A DNA stretch of 64,000 bases from CALDSL01 sp039810245 (lineage in GTDB: Bacteria > Chloroflexota > Anaerolineae > Anaerolineales > Anaerolineaceae): assembly GCA_039810245.1 (NCBI GenBank), contig JBDHWQ010000012.1:1-64000 (forward strand), read 5' to 3'. This document shows, in pieces, positions 16,318-25,453 of this stretch. The notes under the pieces were generated by a model that was given only the letters and a program-made list of their open reading frames with translations, made no database searches and was not told where the DNA came from. The position numbers and the translations under genes are program-made. How positions within the stretch are numbered: position 1 is the stretch's first letter; every line of letters starts with the position of its first letter.

Positions 16318-17316
16318 ATGTCCGTACTGGCAGATCGGGTCGCAGGCATTCGCCACCGCCTATCGTATTTCCCTGAAGCGGTCGCGCTGATCAGCTTTAT
16401 GTTGCTGGCGGTTTTCTTCGCCATCAGCGCGCCGAATTTCCTCACCCCTCTCTCGATTGGCAATATCCTCACCTTTGGCAGCATCACCGCTATCGTCACC
16501 ATTGGCGTTGCGGTACTGATGATCGCCGGCGAGTTCGACCTGTCTGTCGGCTCCAATTTTGCTGTCGCCAGTTACGTGATCGCCCTGTCGCTGATTGCCG
16601 GCTGGCCAGTATGGGTAGCCATCCCGCTGGCGCTGCTCTCCAGCACACTGTTGGGCGTGCTCAACGGGCTTATCGTCACGCGTACCGGCATCCCATCCTT
16701 CATCGCGACGCTGGGAACCATGCTGGCCTACCGCGGCATCGTGCGCGCCATCGGCCAGGGCAATTTCGCCACCTACAAAGGCGACGCAATCCCGGTCTTC
16801 AGCCTGTTTAACGGCGATTTCCATCTGCTCAACAACCTGTTCGGCGTTCAGGCCTTTCGCACCGCTATGATCTGGTTCCTGATCCTGTCGGTATTATTTT
16901 CCCTTATCCTCACCCGCACGCGCTTTGGCAACTGGATCTTTGCCGCCGGCGGCAACGCCTACGCCTCGCTTGCGCAGGGCGTTAACGTCAACCGCGTCAA
17001 AGTAGCCTGTTTTGCCCTTGCCGGCCTGCTGACGGGCATCGCCAGCCTGCTGCAGTTTTCCTACCGCCTCAGCGTCGACCCGCTGCGCGGCGATGGTATG
17101 GAGTTGATCGCCGTGGCCGCCGCGGTGATTGGCGGGACGCGCATGACCGGCGGCTACGGTTCGATCATTGGCGCCATCCTGGGGGCATTCCTGCTACAAA
17201 TGCTCGACCAGGGCCTGGTGCTGATGCAGATACCCATCCAGGTTTTCCAGGCCTCGGTTGGCCTGATCATCATCATTTCGGTGATCAGCAACACTTACCT
17301 GGGAAAGAGCGAATAA
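16318..17316 (+). CDS. Sugar/cyclitol ABC transporter permease 1 (RbsC-like)
   Basis: The ATG at 16318 is preferred over the GTG at 16312. The roughly 332-residue product is a BPD_transp_2 permease with eight to ten helices, the hallmark AGEFDLSVGS, and GTMLAYRGIVRAIGQ. Such permeases import ribose, xylose or myo-inositol as part of CUT2 transporters. It is the first gene after the second LacI-type promoter and is paired with a second, clearly related permease at 19741 (both contain IPSFI-TLGT and ILTRTRFGN). The transporter therefore probably uses a heterodimeric membrane channel. Confidence 0.93.
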   Translation: MSVLADRVAGIRHRLSYFPEAVALISFMLLAVFFAISAPNFLTPLSIGNILTFGSITAIVTIGVAVLMIAGEFDLSVGSNFAVASYVIALSLIAGWPVWVAIPLALLSSTLLGVLNGLIVTRTGIPSFIATLGTMLAYRGIVRAIGQGNFATYKGDAIPVFSLFNGDFHLLNNLFGVQAFRTAMIWFLILSVLFSLILTRTRFGNWIFAAGGNAYASLAQGVNVNRVKVACFALAGLLTGIASLLQFSYRLSVDPLRGDGMELIAVAAAVIGGTRMTGGYGSIIGAILGAFLLQMLDQGLVLMQIPIQVFQASVGLIIIISVISNTYLGKSE

Positions 17317-17365
17317 AACCATCCGACAGAATTTCACGATGCGACCAGCGATGGAAGGAGGTGAT

Positions 17366-17500
17366 GTGCTCAGGCTGCCATATCTGCGCCAGACGGTCCG
17401 GCCAGCCAGCCGGGTTTTGATCCGTGATTTCTTTCCGGAGGAGAATATTCACCAAATGGATCAGCCGTCCGTTTTCGCCTTACCGATCGCCAGCCGGTGA
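17366..17500 (+). CDS. Possible 44-residue small ORF with an ideal Shine-Dalgarno
   Basis: The 304-base gap between permease and binding-protein genes contains AAGGAGGTGA (17355-17364), essentially a perfect anti-SD complement. A GTG directly after it opens a 44-codon frame ending in TGA at 17500. The peptide is basic, lacks a signal peptide and matches nothing I recognise. It could be a small protein, a translational leader or a remnant. The spacing to GTG is short, and an overlapping ATG in another frame gives only about 18 codons. The rest of the gap shows no other clear element. Confidence 0.25.
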   Translation: MLRLPYLRQTVRPASRVLIRDFFPEENIHQMDQPSVFALPIASR

Positions 17501-17620
17501 CCCTGGCCGCGGCCGCGGACTTTTTCACTTCTGTCTTCACCGGCAGAACGCACAACCAAACAACAATGCTTCTTTACGGTTCCACGTTTACTGGCTCAAA
17601 ACGCAAACGATGAGGAAACG

Positions 17621-19600
17621 ATGAAAAAACTGAATTCGCTCGTTGTTTTGGTTACGATTCTGGCTGTGTTGCTGGCCGCCTGCCAGCCGGCTGCCCCGGC
17701 GCAGCCCACCCAGCCAGCCGAAGCGCCTGCACCCGCGGCCACCGAAGCGCCGGCCGCGGCTCAGCCCACCAGCGCCCCCGCAGCGGCGGCCACCGAGGCT
17801 CCTGCTGCCGCGCAGCCCACGACCGCCCCGGCGGCCCCATCCGGACAGGGCGGCACGCTCAAATTCATCCTCATCCAGCACGCCCTGTGCGCCTGGGATT
17901 CCTTCTGGTGCACCGTGGAAGATGGAATTAAGACCGCGGCCAAAGAGATGGGCGTGGAAGTGACCGTGCTCGGCCCGGATAAGTTCGACCTGGAGAAGAC
18001 CGCTGCCCTGATCGACCAGGCGGTGGCCGCCAAACCGGATGGAATCGGCCTGACCGTGACCGATGCCACGCTCTTCAAAGAGCCGATCATGAAAGCCATC
18101 AACGCCGGTATCCCGGTCATCGCCTACAACAACGGCAAAGGCCCGGACGTGGATGGTATTCCCTATATGACCTTCCTGGGCCAGGACGAATATCAGGCCG
18201 GTTTGCAGTCCGGGCAGCGCATGATCGCCGCCGGCGCCAAGCGCGGCGTATGCGTCAACCACCAGGTGGGCAACACCGCGCTGGACGTGCGCTGCAAGGG
18301 CTTCACCGATGCCTTTACCCAGGCCAACCTGACCGCTGAAATGCTGGGCGTGAAGGGCGAAGATACTGCCCAGGCGCAGACCACTATCTCGGATTACTAC
18401 ACCGCCAACCCCGATGCGGACGCCTTCCTGACCCTGGGCCCGTCGTCGGCCAATCCGTTCTATGCTTTTATGGATGCCACCGCTCCGACCGGCATCTTCC
18501 ACGGCACGTTTGATATCAGCCCGGAGATTGAAGCCAAGATTAAGGATGGCACCACCCTGTTCGCCATTGATCAGCAGCCCTTCCTGCAGGGCTACGGCAC
18601 GGTGATGTACCTGACGCTGTTCAAGCGTTACGGCATCCGCCCGGCGCTGCCTGTGACCGCCACCGGCCCCGGTTTCATCGACGCCAAGCTGGTAGGCAAA
18701 GCCACCCAGCCCGACCGCCCGGTGAAGCTGGTGATGGTGCAGCATGCCATGTGCGCCTACGATCCCTACTGGTGCGTGGTGCAGAAGGGCATGGAAGAAG
18801 CCGCCGCGGGCATGAACGTCGACCTGACGATCCTCGGCCCGGATAAGTTCGATCTGGAAAAGACTGCCGCACTCATCGACCAGGCGGTAGCCTCGAAGCC
18901 GGATGGCATGGGCCTGGTGATCACCGATAACCAGATGTTCAAGGCCCCGGCGCAGAAAGCCATCGACGCGGGCATCCCCGTAGTGGCTTACGACACCGGC
19001 CTTGGCCCGGATAAAGACGGCATCGCCTACCTGACCTTCTGGGGCAGCGAAGATTACACCCAGGGCTACTACGGCGGCAAGCGCCTGATCGAAGACGGCG
19101 CCACCAAGGGCGTGTGCATCAACCACCAGGTGGGCAACAGCGGCCTGGATAATCGCTGCAAGGGCTTCCTGGCGGCTTTCGAGGAGAAGGGTGTTCCCGC
19201 TGAGATATTGGGCGTGAAGGGTGAAGACGCCGCCCAGGTGCAGACCACCATCTCCGACTACTACGCTGCTAACCCGGACGTCAACGGCTTCCTGACGCTC
19301 GGCCCGGCCGGCTCCGACCCGTTCTACTCCTTCGTCGAGGCCGAGGGCATCCAGCCCGGCACCATTTACCATGCCACCTTCGATATCAGCCCGGCGGGCG
19401 TCAAGAATATCCGCGACGGCATCACCGACTTCATCATGGATGCGCAGCCCTACCTGATCGGCTTTGGCACGGTGATGAGCCTGGTGCAGTACCTGCGCTA
19501 TAACATCTCGCCCGCCATGGGCATCACCGCCACCGGCCCAGGCTTTGTGGATAAGAGCAACGTCGACATCGTTGAGAAACTGGCCGGAACCTACCGCTAA
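17621..19600 (+). CDS. Tandem-duplicated substrate-binding lipoprotein of a CUT2-type ABC importer
   Basis: The 659-residue protein starts with a lipoprotein signal (LLAAC, Cys21) and a long Ala/Pro/Thr linker to about residue 79. Two complete Peripla_BP_4-type domains follow, residues about 80-365 and 368-659, joined by only a few residues. The units are related along their whole length: both contain LGPDKFDLEKTAALIDQAVA, GVC-NHQVGN, NRCKGF or DVRCKGF, LGVKGED, QTTISDYY and TATGPGF. Each has the cysteine pair of its QHALCAWDSFWC-like start. Family members normally have one domain of about 300 residues. It lies between the two permease genes of an inositol cluster, so cyclitol binding is likely. 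Confidence 0.93.
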   Translation: MKKLNSLVVLVTILAVLLAACQPAAPAQPTQPAEAPAPAATEAPAAAQPTSAPAAAATEAPAAAQPTTAPAAPSGQGGTLKFILIQHALCAWDSFWCTVEDGIKTAAKEMGVEVTVLGPDKFDLEKTAALIDQAVAAKPDGIGLTVTDATLFKEPIMKAINAGIPVIAYNNGKGPDVDGIPYMTFLGQDEYQAGLQSGQRMIAAGAKRGVCVNHQVGNTALDVRCKGFTDAFTQANLTAEMLGVKGEDTAQAQTTISDYYTANPDADAFLTLGPSSANPFYAFMDATAPTGIFHGTFDISPEIEAKIKDGTTLFAIDQQPFLQGYGTVMYLTLFKRYGIRPALPVTATGPGFIDAKLVGKATQPDRPVKLVMVQHAMCAYDPYWCVVQKGMEEAAAGMNVDLTILGPDKFDLEKTAALIDQAVASKPDGMGLVITDNQMFKAPAQKAIDAGIPVVAYDTGLGPDKDGIAYLTFWGSEDYTQGYYGGKRLIEDGATKGVCINHQVGNSGLDNRCKGFLAAFEEKGVPAEILGVKGEDAAQVQTTISDYYAANPDVNGFLTLGPAGSDPFYSFVEAEGIQPGTIYHATFDISPAGVKNIRDGITDFIMDAQPYLIGFGTVMSLVQYLRYNISPAMGITATGPGFVDKSNVDIVEKLAGTYR

Positions 19601-19614
19601 CGCGTTTTGATAAC

Positions 19615-19645
19615 CTGGACGGGCGGGCCATCCCCGCCCGTCCAG
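19615..19645 (+). terminator. Stem-loop after the binding-protein gene (attenuator or mRNA stabiliser)
   Basis: CTGGACGGGCGGG pairs perfectly with CCCGCCCGTCCAG around a five-base loop, 15 bases after the binding-protein stop. No T-run follows, so full termination is unlikely. Such hairpins often protect the upstream mRNA so that the binding protein is made in excess over the membrane parts. Confidence 0.6.
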
Positions 19646-19740
19646 AACCTGTTCAATACATGTCCTTTGCCGGTTTCCCCAAAATTCGGGTATGGGCCAG
19701 CGTTGAAACGAGCTGCTAGACAAGGAGCCTGCAAAACCTG

Positions 19741-20769
19741 ATGAGTACCGCTGTTACGCAAAAATCCCGCCTGCGATCCCGGTTTGGGCTGGCCGTGCTG
19801 CGTAAGTTTTTTGCCGCTTCCACGGTCTCCGGCCCGCTGTTTGGATTGATCGTCATCTTTATCCTGTTTTCGCTGTTCGTGCCCAAGTTCTTCACCTTCC
19901 GCTCGGTGTCCGGCATCCTCAATGCCATCACCCTGACCGGGATGATCACCGTGGGCGTGACCATGCTGATGATCACCGGCGAGTTTGACCTCTCGGTAGG
20001 CTCGGTGATGGCGATTGGTGGTTACATCTACGGTACGCTGAGCATGCAGGGCCAGCCAGGGCTGGGTTTGTTCCTGGCGATCCTCATCCCGGCCGGGCTG
20101 GGAGCCATCAACGGGCTGCTGTACGTCACCACCGGCATCCCATCTTTCATCGTCACGCTGGGAACCAAATACTTCTATCGCGGCATGTTGTGGGTCATCA
20201 CCGCCGGAACCATGCTGCAAACCGTTGACCGGCTGCCGATCTATTCAGTCTTCAACGGCCGCCTGAATGCCCTCAACAATCTGCTACCACAGGCCAATTT
20301 CCGCACCTCGCTGTTGTGGCTGGTGCTGATGGTGCTGATCTTCCAGTATATCCTCACCCGCACGCGCTTTGGTAACCATGCCCTGGCGGTGGGCGGCAAC
20401 GCCGGCGCCGCCCTGGGACAGGGGGTGAACGTCAAGCGCGTGCGCGTGCTCACTTTTATCATCACCGGTATGATGGCCGGTTTTACCGGCGTGATGCTGT
20501 TCAGCCAGTACTACACCGTGCGCGTGGCATCGGGCGATGGCCTGGAGCTGAGCGCCATTGCCGCCGCGGTGGTGGGCGGCACGCTGATCACCGGCGGCGC
20601 GGGCAGCGTATGGGGCGCGTTGATTGGCGCAATTATTATCAGCACGCTGCGCACCGGCGTGGTACTGATGGATATACCTTTCATCCCGGCGGATAACTTT
20701 GAAGCCATCGTTGGCGTGACCATCGTCCTGGCCGCGATCTTGAACAATTACCTGCGCAAGCCTTCCTAA
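19741..20769 (+). CDS. Sugar/cyclitol ABC transporter permease 2 (RbsC-like)
   Basis: The 342-residue protein is a BPD_transp_2 permease with ITGEFDLSVGS, GIPSFIVTLGTKYFYRGMLW and the C-terminal GDGLELSAIAAAVVGGT block. It is paralogous to the permease at 16318. AAGGAG lies twelve bases upstream of the ATG. With the tandem binding protein between them and the ATPase gene 32 bases downstream, it completes an importer with two different permease subunits instead of the usual homodimer. Confidence 0.93.
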   Translation: MSTAVTQKSRLRSRFGLAVLRKFFAASTVSGPLFGLIVIFILFSLFVPKFFTFRSVSGILNAITLTGMITVGVTMLMITGEFDLSVGSVMAIGGYIYGTLSMQGQPGLGLFLAILIPAGLGAINGLLYVTTGIPSFIVTLGTKYFYRGMLWVITAGTMLQTVDRLPIYSVFNGRLNALNNLLPQANFRTSLLWLVLMVLIFQYILTRTRFGNHALAVGGNAGAALGQGVNVKRVRVLTFIITGMMAGFTGVMLFSQYYTVRVASGDGLELSAIAAAVVGGTLITGGAGSVWGALIGAIIISTLRTGVVLMDIPFIPADNFEAIVGVTIVLAAILNNYLRKPS

Positions 20770-20801
20770 TAAGCGCCACGCAGCACGTAGAGGAGAACAG
20801 G

Positions 20802-21572
20802 ATGGACGAGAAACGAGTGGAGCACGGCCGTAATTCGCTGGTGTGGATGGACAGCATCACCAAAAAGTTTGGCACCATCACCGCGCTGAAAGACGTCAAT
20901 TTCGGAGTAGAATCAGGCGAAGTACGCGCGCTGCTGGGCGATAATGGCGCGGGCAAAAGCACGCTGATCAAAGTGCTGATGGGCATCCACCAACCGACCA
21001 GCGGGCAAATCTACATCGAAGGGAAACCGGTGAGCATCCGCTCACCACGCCACGCGCGCGAAATGGGCATCGAAGCCGTATACCAGGATTTAGCCCTGGT
21101 CAATCTGATGAGCATCGGGCGGAATTTTTTCCTGGGCCGCGAGATGGTGCGCCAGTTTGGCCCCATCCAGTGGCTGGATATCCGCCGCATGGAAGATATC
21201 ACGCGCAAGTCGCTGCATGATATTGGCATCGAAGTCCGCTCAGTGCATGAGCGCGTGGGCAGCCTGTCGGGCGGCGAGCGCCAGTCGATCGCCATTGGCC
21301 GCGGGGTATATTTTGGCGCCAAGGTGTTGATCCTGGATGAGCCAACCTCGGCTCTTTCGGTGGCTGAAACGCGCAAAGTGCTGCATTATATCGAGAACGC
21401 CCGCGAGCGCGGGCTGGCGGTGATTTTTATCACCCACAATGTGCACCACGTCTACATGGTGGCCGACAGCTACACCATCATCCGCCAGGGGCGCAGCGTG
21501 GGAACCTACTTTAAGGGCGAGCTTTCGGAAGATGATATCGCCGACCTGATTACCGGCGATCGCGAAGTCTAG
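20802..21572 (+). CDS. Sugar/cyclitol ABC transporter ATP-binding protein, single domain
   Basis: The 256-residue ATPase has Walker A GDNGAGKST, signature LSGGERQ and Walker B VLILDEPTSAL followed by the H-loop in FITHNVHH. CUT2 ATPases of the RbsA or XylG type usually have two fused ABC domains of about 500 residues; this one has a single domain and must dimerise. GAGGAGAA precedes the ATG. It follows permease 2 and precedes iolB in one apparent operon. Confidence 0.93.
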   Translation: MDEKRVEHGRNSLVWMDSITKKFGTITALKDVNFGVESGEVRALLGDNGAGKSTLIKVLMGIHQPTSGQIYIEGKPVSIRSPRHAREMGIEAVYQDLALVNLMSIGRNFFLGREMVRQFGPIQWLDIRRMEDITRKSLHDIGIEVRSVHERVGSLSGGERQSIAIGRGVYFGAKVLILDEPTSALSVAETRKVLHYIENARERGLAVIFITHNVHHVYMVADSYTIIRQGRSVGTYFKGELSEDDIADLITGDREV

Positions 21573-21610
21573 TCCCTGCAAACCAAGGAAAGTGAGTCTC
21601 GAAACCGATT

Positions 21611-22516
21611 ATGAAATACACGCAAGAGAACCTGGTCATCCGCGCCAACCCGCCGGGCGACCCGCTGCTGGTAGAAGTGATGCCCGAGCGCGCCGGCTGG
21701 AATCTGATCCACTTCCAGGCGCGGCGCTTGAGCGCCGGCCAGACCTGGGAGTTCGCCCCCGGCGCGTTTGAGCTGGCGCTGGTGGTGCTGGGTGGCACGC
21801 TCTCCGCGCAGTCCAACCGCGGAGCGTGGCGCGGCATCGGCAAACGCGACAGCGTCTTTACCGGCCTGCCCGAGGCGTTGTACCTGCCCATCCATTCCAC
21901 GCTGGCGGTCACCGCCGACACGGATTGCGAATTTGCCGTGGCCTGGGTGGCCGCCGAGCGCGAGCACCCCGCGCGCCTGGTGCGCCAGGACGAGATCACC
22001 GTGGAAATCCGCGGCGGTGATAACTTCACGCGCCAGATTAACGGCATCATACGCCCCGGGTTCGACTGCGAGCGGCTGGTGGTGGTGGAAGTCTACACAC
22101 CCAGCGGCAATTGGTCCAGCTACCCGCCCCACAAGCACGACAAGCTGATCCAGGACGAGAGCGGCAGGCTGGTGGAAGCCGATCTGGAAGAGGTGTATTA
22201 CTACAAGATCAGCCCGCCGGATGGCTATGCCATGCAGCGCGTGTACACCGACGAGACCTCGCCGCTGCACCAGGCCGGCAGCCCCATCGACGCGGTGATC
22301 GTGGCGCGCGACAACGACGTGGTGCTGGTTCCCGAAGGCTACCACCCGGTGGTCAGCGCGCCGGGCTACACCTCGTACTACCTCAACGTGCTGGCCGGCA
22401 GCCACCAGGCGCTCACCGCGCTGGACGACCCGCGCTACACATGGGTAAAAAACAGCTACCAGGGCCGCGACCCGCGCGTGCCGGTCTTCCCGGTGGACCC
22501 AAAGCAGGTTATCTGA
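21611..22516 (+). CDS. iolB: 5-deoxy-glucuronate isomerase
   Basis: The 301-residue cupin protein carries the IolB blocks YPPHKHD, EEVYYYKISPPDGYAMQRVYTD and VPEGYHPVVSAPGY, which hold the metal-binding His and Glu residues. IolB converts 5-deoxy-D-glucuronate to 5-dehydro-2-deoxy-D-gluconate, the fourth step of myo-inositol degradation. It is slightly longer than the usual 270 residues. It lies between the importer ATPase and iolD on the same strand. Confidence 0.95.
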   Translation: MKYTQENLVIRANPPGDPLLVEVMPERAGWNLIHFQARRLSAGQTWEFAPGAFELALVVLGGTLSAQSNRGAWRGIGKRDSVFTGLPEALYLPIHSTLAVTADTDCEFAVAWVAAEREHPARLVRQDEITVEIRGGDNFTRQINGIIRPGFDCERLVVVEVYTPSGNWSSYPPHKHDKLIQDESGRLVEADLEEVYYYKISPPDGYAMQRVYTDETSPLHQAGSPIDAVIVARDNDVVLVPEGYHPVVSAPGYTSYYLNVLAGSHQALTALDDPRYTWVKNSYQGRDPRVPVFPVDPKQVI

Positions 22517-22531
22517 CCCCGGTTTTTCCGC

Positions 22532-22551
22532 GCTCCACCCGCGGGTGGAGC
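22532..22551 (+). terminator. Perfect 20-base palindrome between iolB and iolD
   Basis: GCTCCACCCGCGGGTGGAGC is a perfect palindrome, 16 bases after the iolB stop. It can form a ten-base-pair GC-rich hairpin, but no T-run follows. It may be an intra-operon attenuator or processing site. Confidence 0.5.
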
Positions 22552-22606
22552 ATGATAGTATCTCGCATTGCAACCGCATCACCAACTCCATAACGAGGAA
22601 AGCAGA

Positions 22607-24469
22607 ATGAATACTGTACGTCTTACCATGGCCCAGGCCGTGATCCGCTTCTTGAAAAACCAGTGGGTGGAACGCGATGGGCAGGAAAACCCCTTCTTTG
22701 GCGGGGTGTGGGGCATCTTCGGGCATGGCAACGTGGCCGGCATCGGCCAGGCGCTGCTGCAGGACCCCAGTTTTCCGTTTTACCCGGCGCGCAACGAGCA
22801 GGCGCAGGTGCACCTGGCCGCTGCCTATGCCAAAATGAACAACCGCATGCGCGCCTTTATCTGCACCAGCTCGATCGGCCCCGGCGCGACCAATATGATC
22901 ACCGGCGCGGCGCAGGCCACCATCAACCGCCTGCCGGTGCTGCTGCTGCCGGGCGATATCTTCGCGCGGCGCAACGTGGCCCCGGTGCTGCAGCAGCTCG
23001 AATCGCCTTCCAGCCAGGATATTTCAGCCAACGACTGCTTCAAGCCGGTCTCGCGCTACTGGGACCGCATCAACCGCGCGGACCAGATCCTCACCGCGCT
23101 GCCGGAAGCCATGCGCGTGCTGACCTCTCCCGCCGAGACCGGCGCGGTGACCCTGGCGCTGCCGCAGGACGTGCAGACCGAGGCCTATGACTACCCCGAA
23201 GAATTCTTCCGGCGCCGCGTGTGGCTCATCCGCCGCCAGCCGGCCGACCCCGAGCTGCTGCGCCGCTCGATTGAGCTGATCCGCGCCAGCCGCAAGCCGG
23301 TGATCGTGGCCGGCGGCGGCGTGCATTACAGCGCCGCCAACGCCGCCCTGGCGCGCTTTGCCGAATTGACCGGCATCCCGGTGGTCGAAACCCAGGCCGG
23401 TAAAGGTTCACTCAATTTTGACCACCCGCAGGAAGCCGGCGCAGTGGGCGCCACCGGCAACCTGATCGCCAACCGGCTGGCGGCCGGCGCGGACCTGGTG
23501 ATCGGCATCGGCACGCGCTACTCCGACTTCACCACCGCCAGCAAGACCGCCTTCCAGAACCCGGACGTGCGTTTCATCAACCTCAACGTGGCTGAGTTCG
23601 ACGCCTACAAGCACTATGCCCTGCCGCTGGTGGCCGACGCGCGCCTGGTGCTGGAAGCCTGGGCTGAAGCCCTGTCTGGCTACCGCGTCTCGGATGAATA
23701 CGAAGCCATGATCCGCGCGGGAAAAGCGGATTGGGAAGCCGAAGTCGACCGGCTGTACCACCTGGGCACCAGCGGCAATCCCGCGCAGAGCGAAGTCATC
23801 GGCGCGATCAACGAGTTTATGGCCCCCACCGACGTGCTGATCAATGCCGCCGGCAGCGCCCCGGGTGACCTGCACAAGCTGTTCCGCTCGCGGGATTGGA
23901 AGAGCTACCACATGGAGTACGGCAACTCGACTATGGGCTACGAGATCCCCGCCGCGCTGGGGGTCAAGCTGGCCGACCCGTCGCGCGAGGTGTACGCCCT
24001 GGTGGGCGATGGAACCTACCTGATGATGCCCAGCGAGATCGTCACCTCGATCCAGGAAGGCATCAAGGTAAACATCGTGCTGGTGGACAACCACGGCTAC
24101 GCCAGCATCGGCAGCCTCAGCCGCTCGCTGGGCACGGCCGGGTTTGGCACCGGCTACTACATGCGCGACGCCCGCACCGGCAAGCTGGAAGGCGATTACC
24201 TGCCGCTGGACTTTGAGGCCAACGCGCGCGGCTTTGGCGCGGTGACCTATGTGGCCACCACCCTGGCCGAGCTGAAAGACGCGCTGGCGCAGGCCAAGAG
24301 CGCCGATCGTACTACGGTGATCGTGGTGCACACTGACATCACCCACAAAGTGCCGGGCTACGAATCATGGTGGGACGTGGCCGTGGCCGAAGTGTCCGAG
24401 CTGCCCGATGTGCAGAAAGCGCGCGCGGAATACGAGCAGCAGTTAAAGCAAGAGCGTTTCTACTTCTAA
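22607..24469 (+). CDS. iolD: 3D-(3,5/4)-trihydroxycyclohexane-1,2-dione hydrolase
   Basis: The start is the ATG at 22607 (MNTVRLTMAQA), with GAGGAAAG upstream, giving 620 residues. It is a ThDP-dependent enzyme with an N-terminal pyrimidine-binding domain (ARNEQAQVHLAAAYAK, carrying the catalytic Glu), a central domain, and the cofactor motif GDGTYLMMPSEI...NH. The IolD-specific GGVWGIFGHGNVAGIGQAL block is present. The enzyme hydrolyses the ring of trihydroxycyclohexanedione to 5-deoxy-glucuronate, step three of inositol degradation. It is followed by the iolE-like gene. Confidence 0.96.
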   Translation: MNTVRLTMAQAVIRFLKNQWVERDGQENPFFGGVWGIFGHGNVAGIGQALLQDPSFPFYPARNEQAQVHLAAAYAKMNNRMRAFICTSSIGPGATNMITGAAQATINRLPVLLLPGDIFARRNVAPVLQQLESPSSQDISANDCFKPVSRYWDRINRADQILTALPEAMRVLTSPAETGAVTLALPQDVQTEAYDYPEEFFRRRVWLIRRQPADPELLRRSIELIRASRKPVIVAGGGVHYSAANAALARFAELTGIPVVETQAGKGSLNFDHPQEAGAVGATGNLIANRLAAGADLVIGIGTRYSDFTTASKTAFQNPDVRFINLNVAEFDAYKHYALPLVADARLVLEAWAEALSGYRVSDEYEAMIRAGKADWEAEVDRLYHLGTSGNPAQSEVIGAINEFMAPTDVLINAAGSAPGDLHKLFRSRDWKSYHMEYGNSTMGYEIPAALGVKLADPSREVYALVGDGTYLMMPSEIVTSIQEGIKVNIVLVDNHGYASIGSLSRSLGTAGFGTGYYMRDARTGKLEGDYLPLDFEANARGFGAVTYVATTLAELKDALAQAKSADRTTVIVVHTDITHKVPGYESWWDVAVAEVSELPDVQKARAEYEQQLKQERFYF

Positions 24470-24505
24470 CCCATCATTTTTCACAGGCAGTTCAGGGAGA
24501 TTGGC

Positions 24506-25438
24506 ATGAACAAGATCGAAGTCGGGAATGCGCCCTGTTCGTGGGGCACGCTGGAGTTTGAAGGCCTGGATGCCAACCCGATCGGGTACACCCAGATGCT
24601 GGACGAGCTGGTGGAGACCGGCTACACCGCCACCGAGCTGGGCGACTGGGGCTTTATGCCCACCGACCCGGCGCTGCTGCGCCAGGAGATCGAAGGGCGC
24701 AAGCTGAAGATGCTGGGCGCGTACGTGCAGATGCCCTTCCGCTACGAGCACGCCCACGCCGCCGGGCGCGAGACCACGCTGCAGGTGGCGCGGCTGCTGG
24801 CTGCCAGCTTCGACAACCAGCCCTACATGATCCTGGCCGACGACGCCACCAGCGACCCGGTGCGCACCCAGAACGCCGGGCGCGCCACCCCGGCCATCAG
24901 CCTGGACGCGGACGAGTGGAAGACGTTCGTCAAGGGTGTGGAAATGGTGGCGCGCGCCGTGCGCGAAGAGACCGGTCTGCCCACCCTGTTCCATCACCAC
25001 TGCGCCGGTTTCGTCGAGACCCCGGCCGAGATCGACCGCTTCCTCGACAGCACCAACCCCGACCTGATCAACCTGGTGTTCGACGCCGGGCATTACGTTT
25101 TTGGCGCCGGGCCGCAGGGCTTTGGCTGCGACGGCAACCTGCGCCCGGTGCTTGACCACCTGGGCAGCCGCATTTCCTACGTGCATTTCAAGGACTGCGA
25201 CCCGCGCGTGGCGGCGCAATCGCGCGCCGAGAACTGGGATTACTTCAACGCGCTGCGCCACGGCGTGTTCTGCGAGCTGGGCAACGGCTCGGTGGACTTC
25301 CCGGGCATCAAGGCCTGGCTGGAAGGGCGCGGCTACAGCGGCTGGGTGCTGGTGGAGCAGGACGTGCTGCCCGGCATGGGCGAGCCCAAAGAGAGCGCCC
25401 GCCGCAACCGCGAATACCTGCGCTCGATCGGCCTGTAA
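24506..25438 (+). CDS. iolE: Inosose dehydratase-like TIM-barrel protein
   Basis: The 310-residue protein is an AP-endonuclease-2/xylose-isomerase-type TIM barrel starting VGNAPCSWG, with metal-ligand candidates in TLFHHHCAGFVET, FDAGHYVFG and YVHFKDCD. IolE dehydrates 2-keto-myo-inositol to the dione used by IolD. The position between iolD and iolG supports this assignment; a sugar-epimerase relative is the alternative. GGGAG precedes the ATG. The LacI gene starts 15 bases after its stop. Confidence 0.85.
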   Translation: MNKIEVGNAPCSWGTLEFEGLDANPIGYTQMLDELVETGYTATELGDWGFMPTDPALLRQEIEGRKLKMLGAYVQMPFRYEHAHAAGRETTLQVARLLAASFDNQPYMILADDATSDPVRTQNAGRATPAISLDADEWKTFVKGVEMVARAVREETGLPTLFHHHCAGFVETPAEIDRFLDSTNPDLINLVFDAGHYVFGAGPQGFGCDGNLRPVLDHLGSRISYVHFKDCDPRVAAQSRAENWDYFNALRHGVFCELGNGSVDFPGIKAWLEGRGYSGWVLVEQDVLPGMGEPKESARRNREYLRSIGL

Positions 25439-25453
25439 CCCGGTCCGGGAGCC

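Noticed and set aside
17588..19723. 711-codon open frame on the minus strand opposite the tandem binding protein
   Set aside because: It is a GC-rich antisense shadow; its His/Val/Gly-rich translation mirrors the tandem repeat of the real gene and has no features of its own.
25439..25453. A third LacI-type operator before the lacI gene
   Set aside because: The 15-base gap contains no AACGTT-like core; the gene appears to be read from the upstream promoter.
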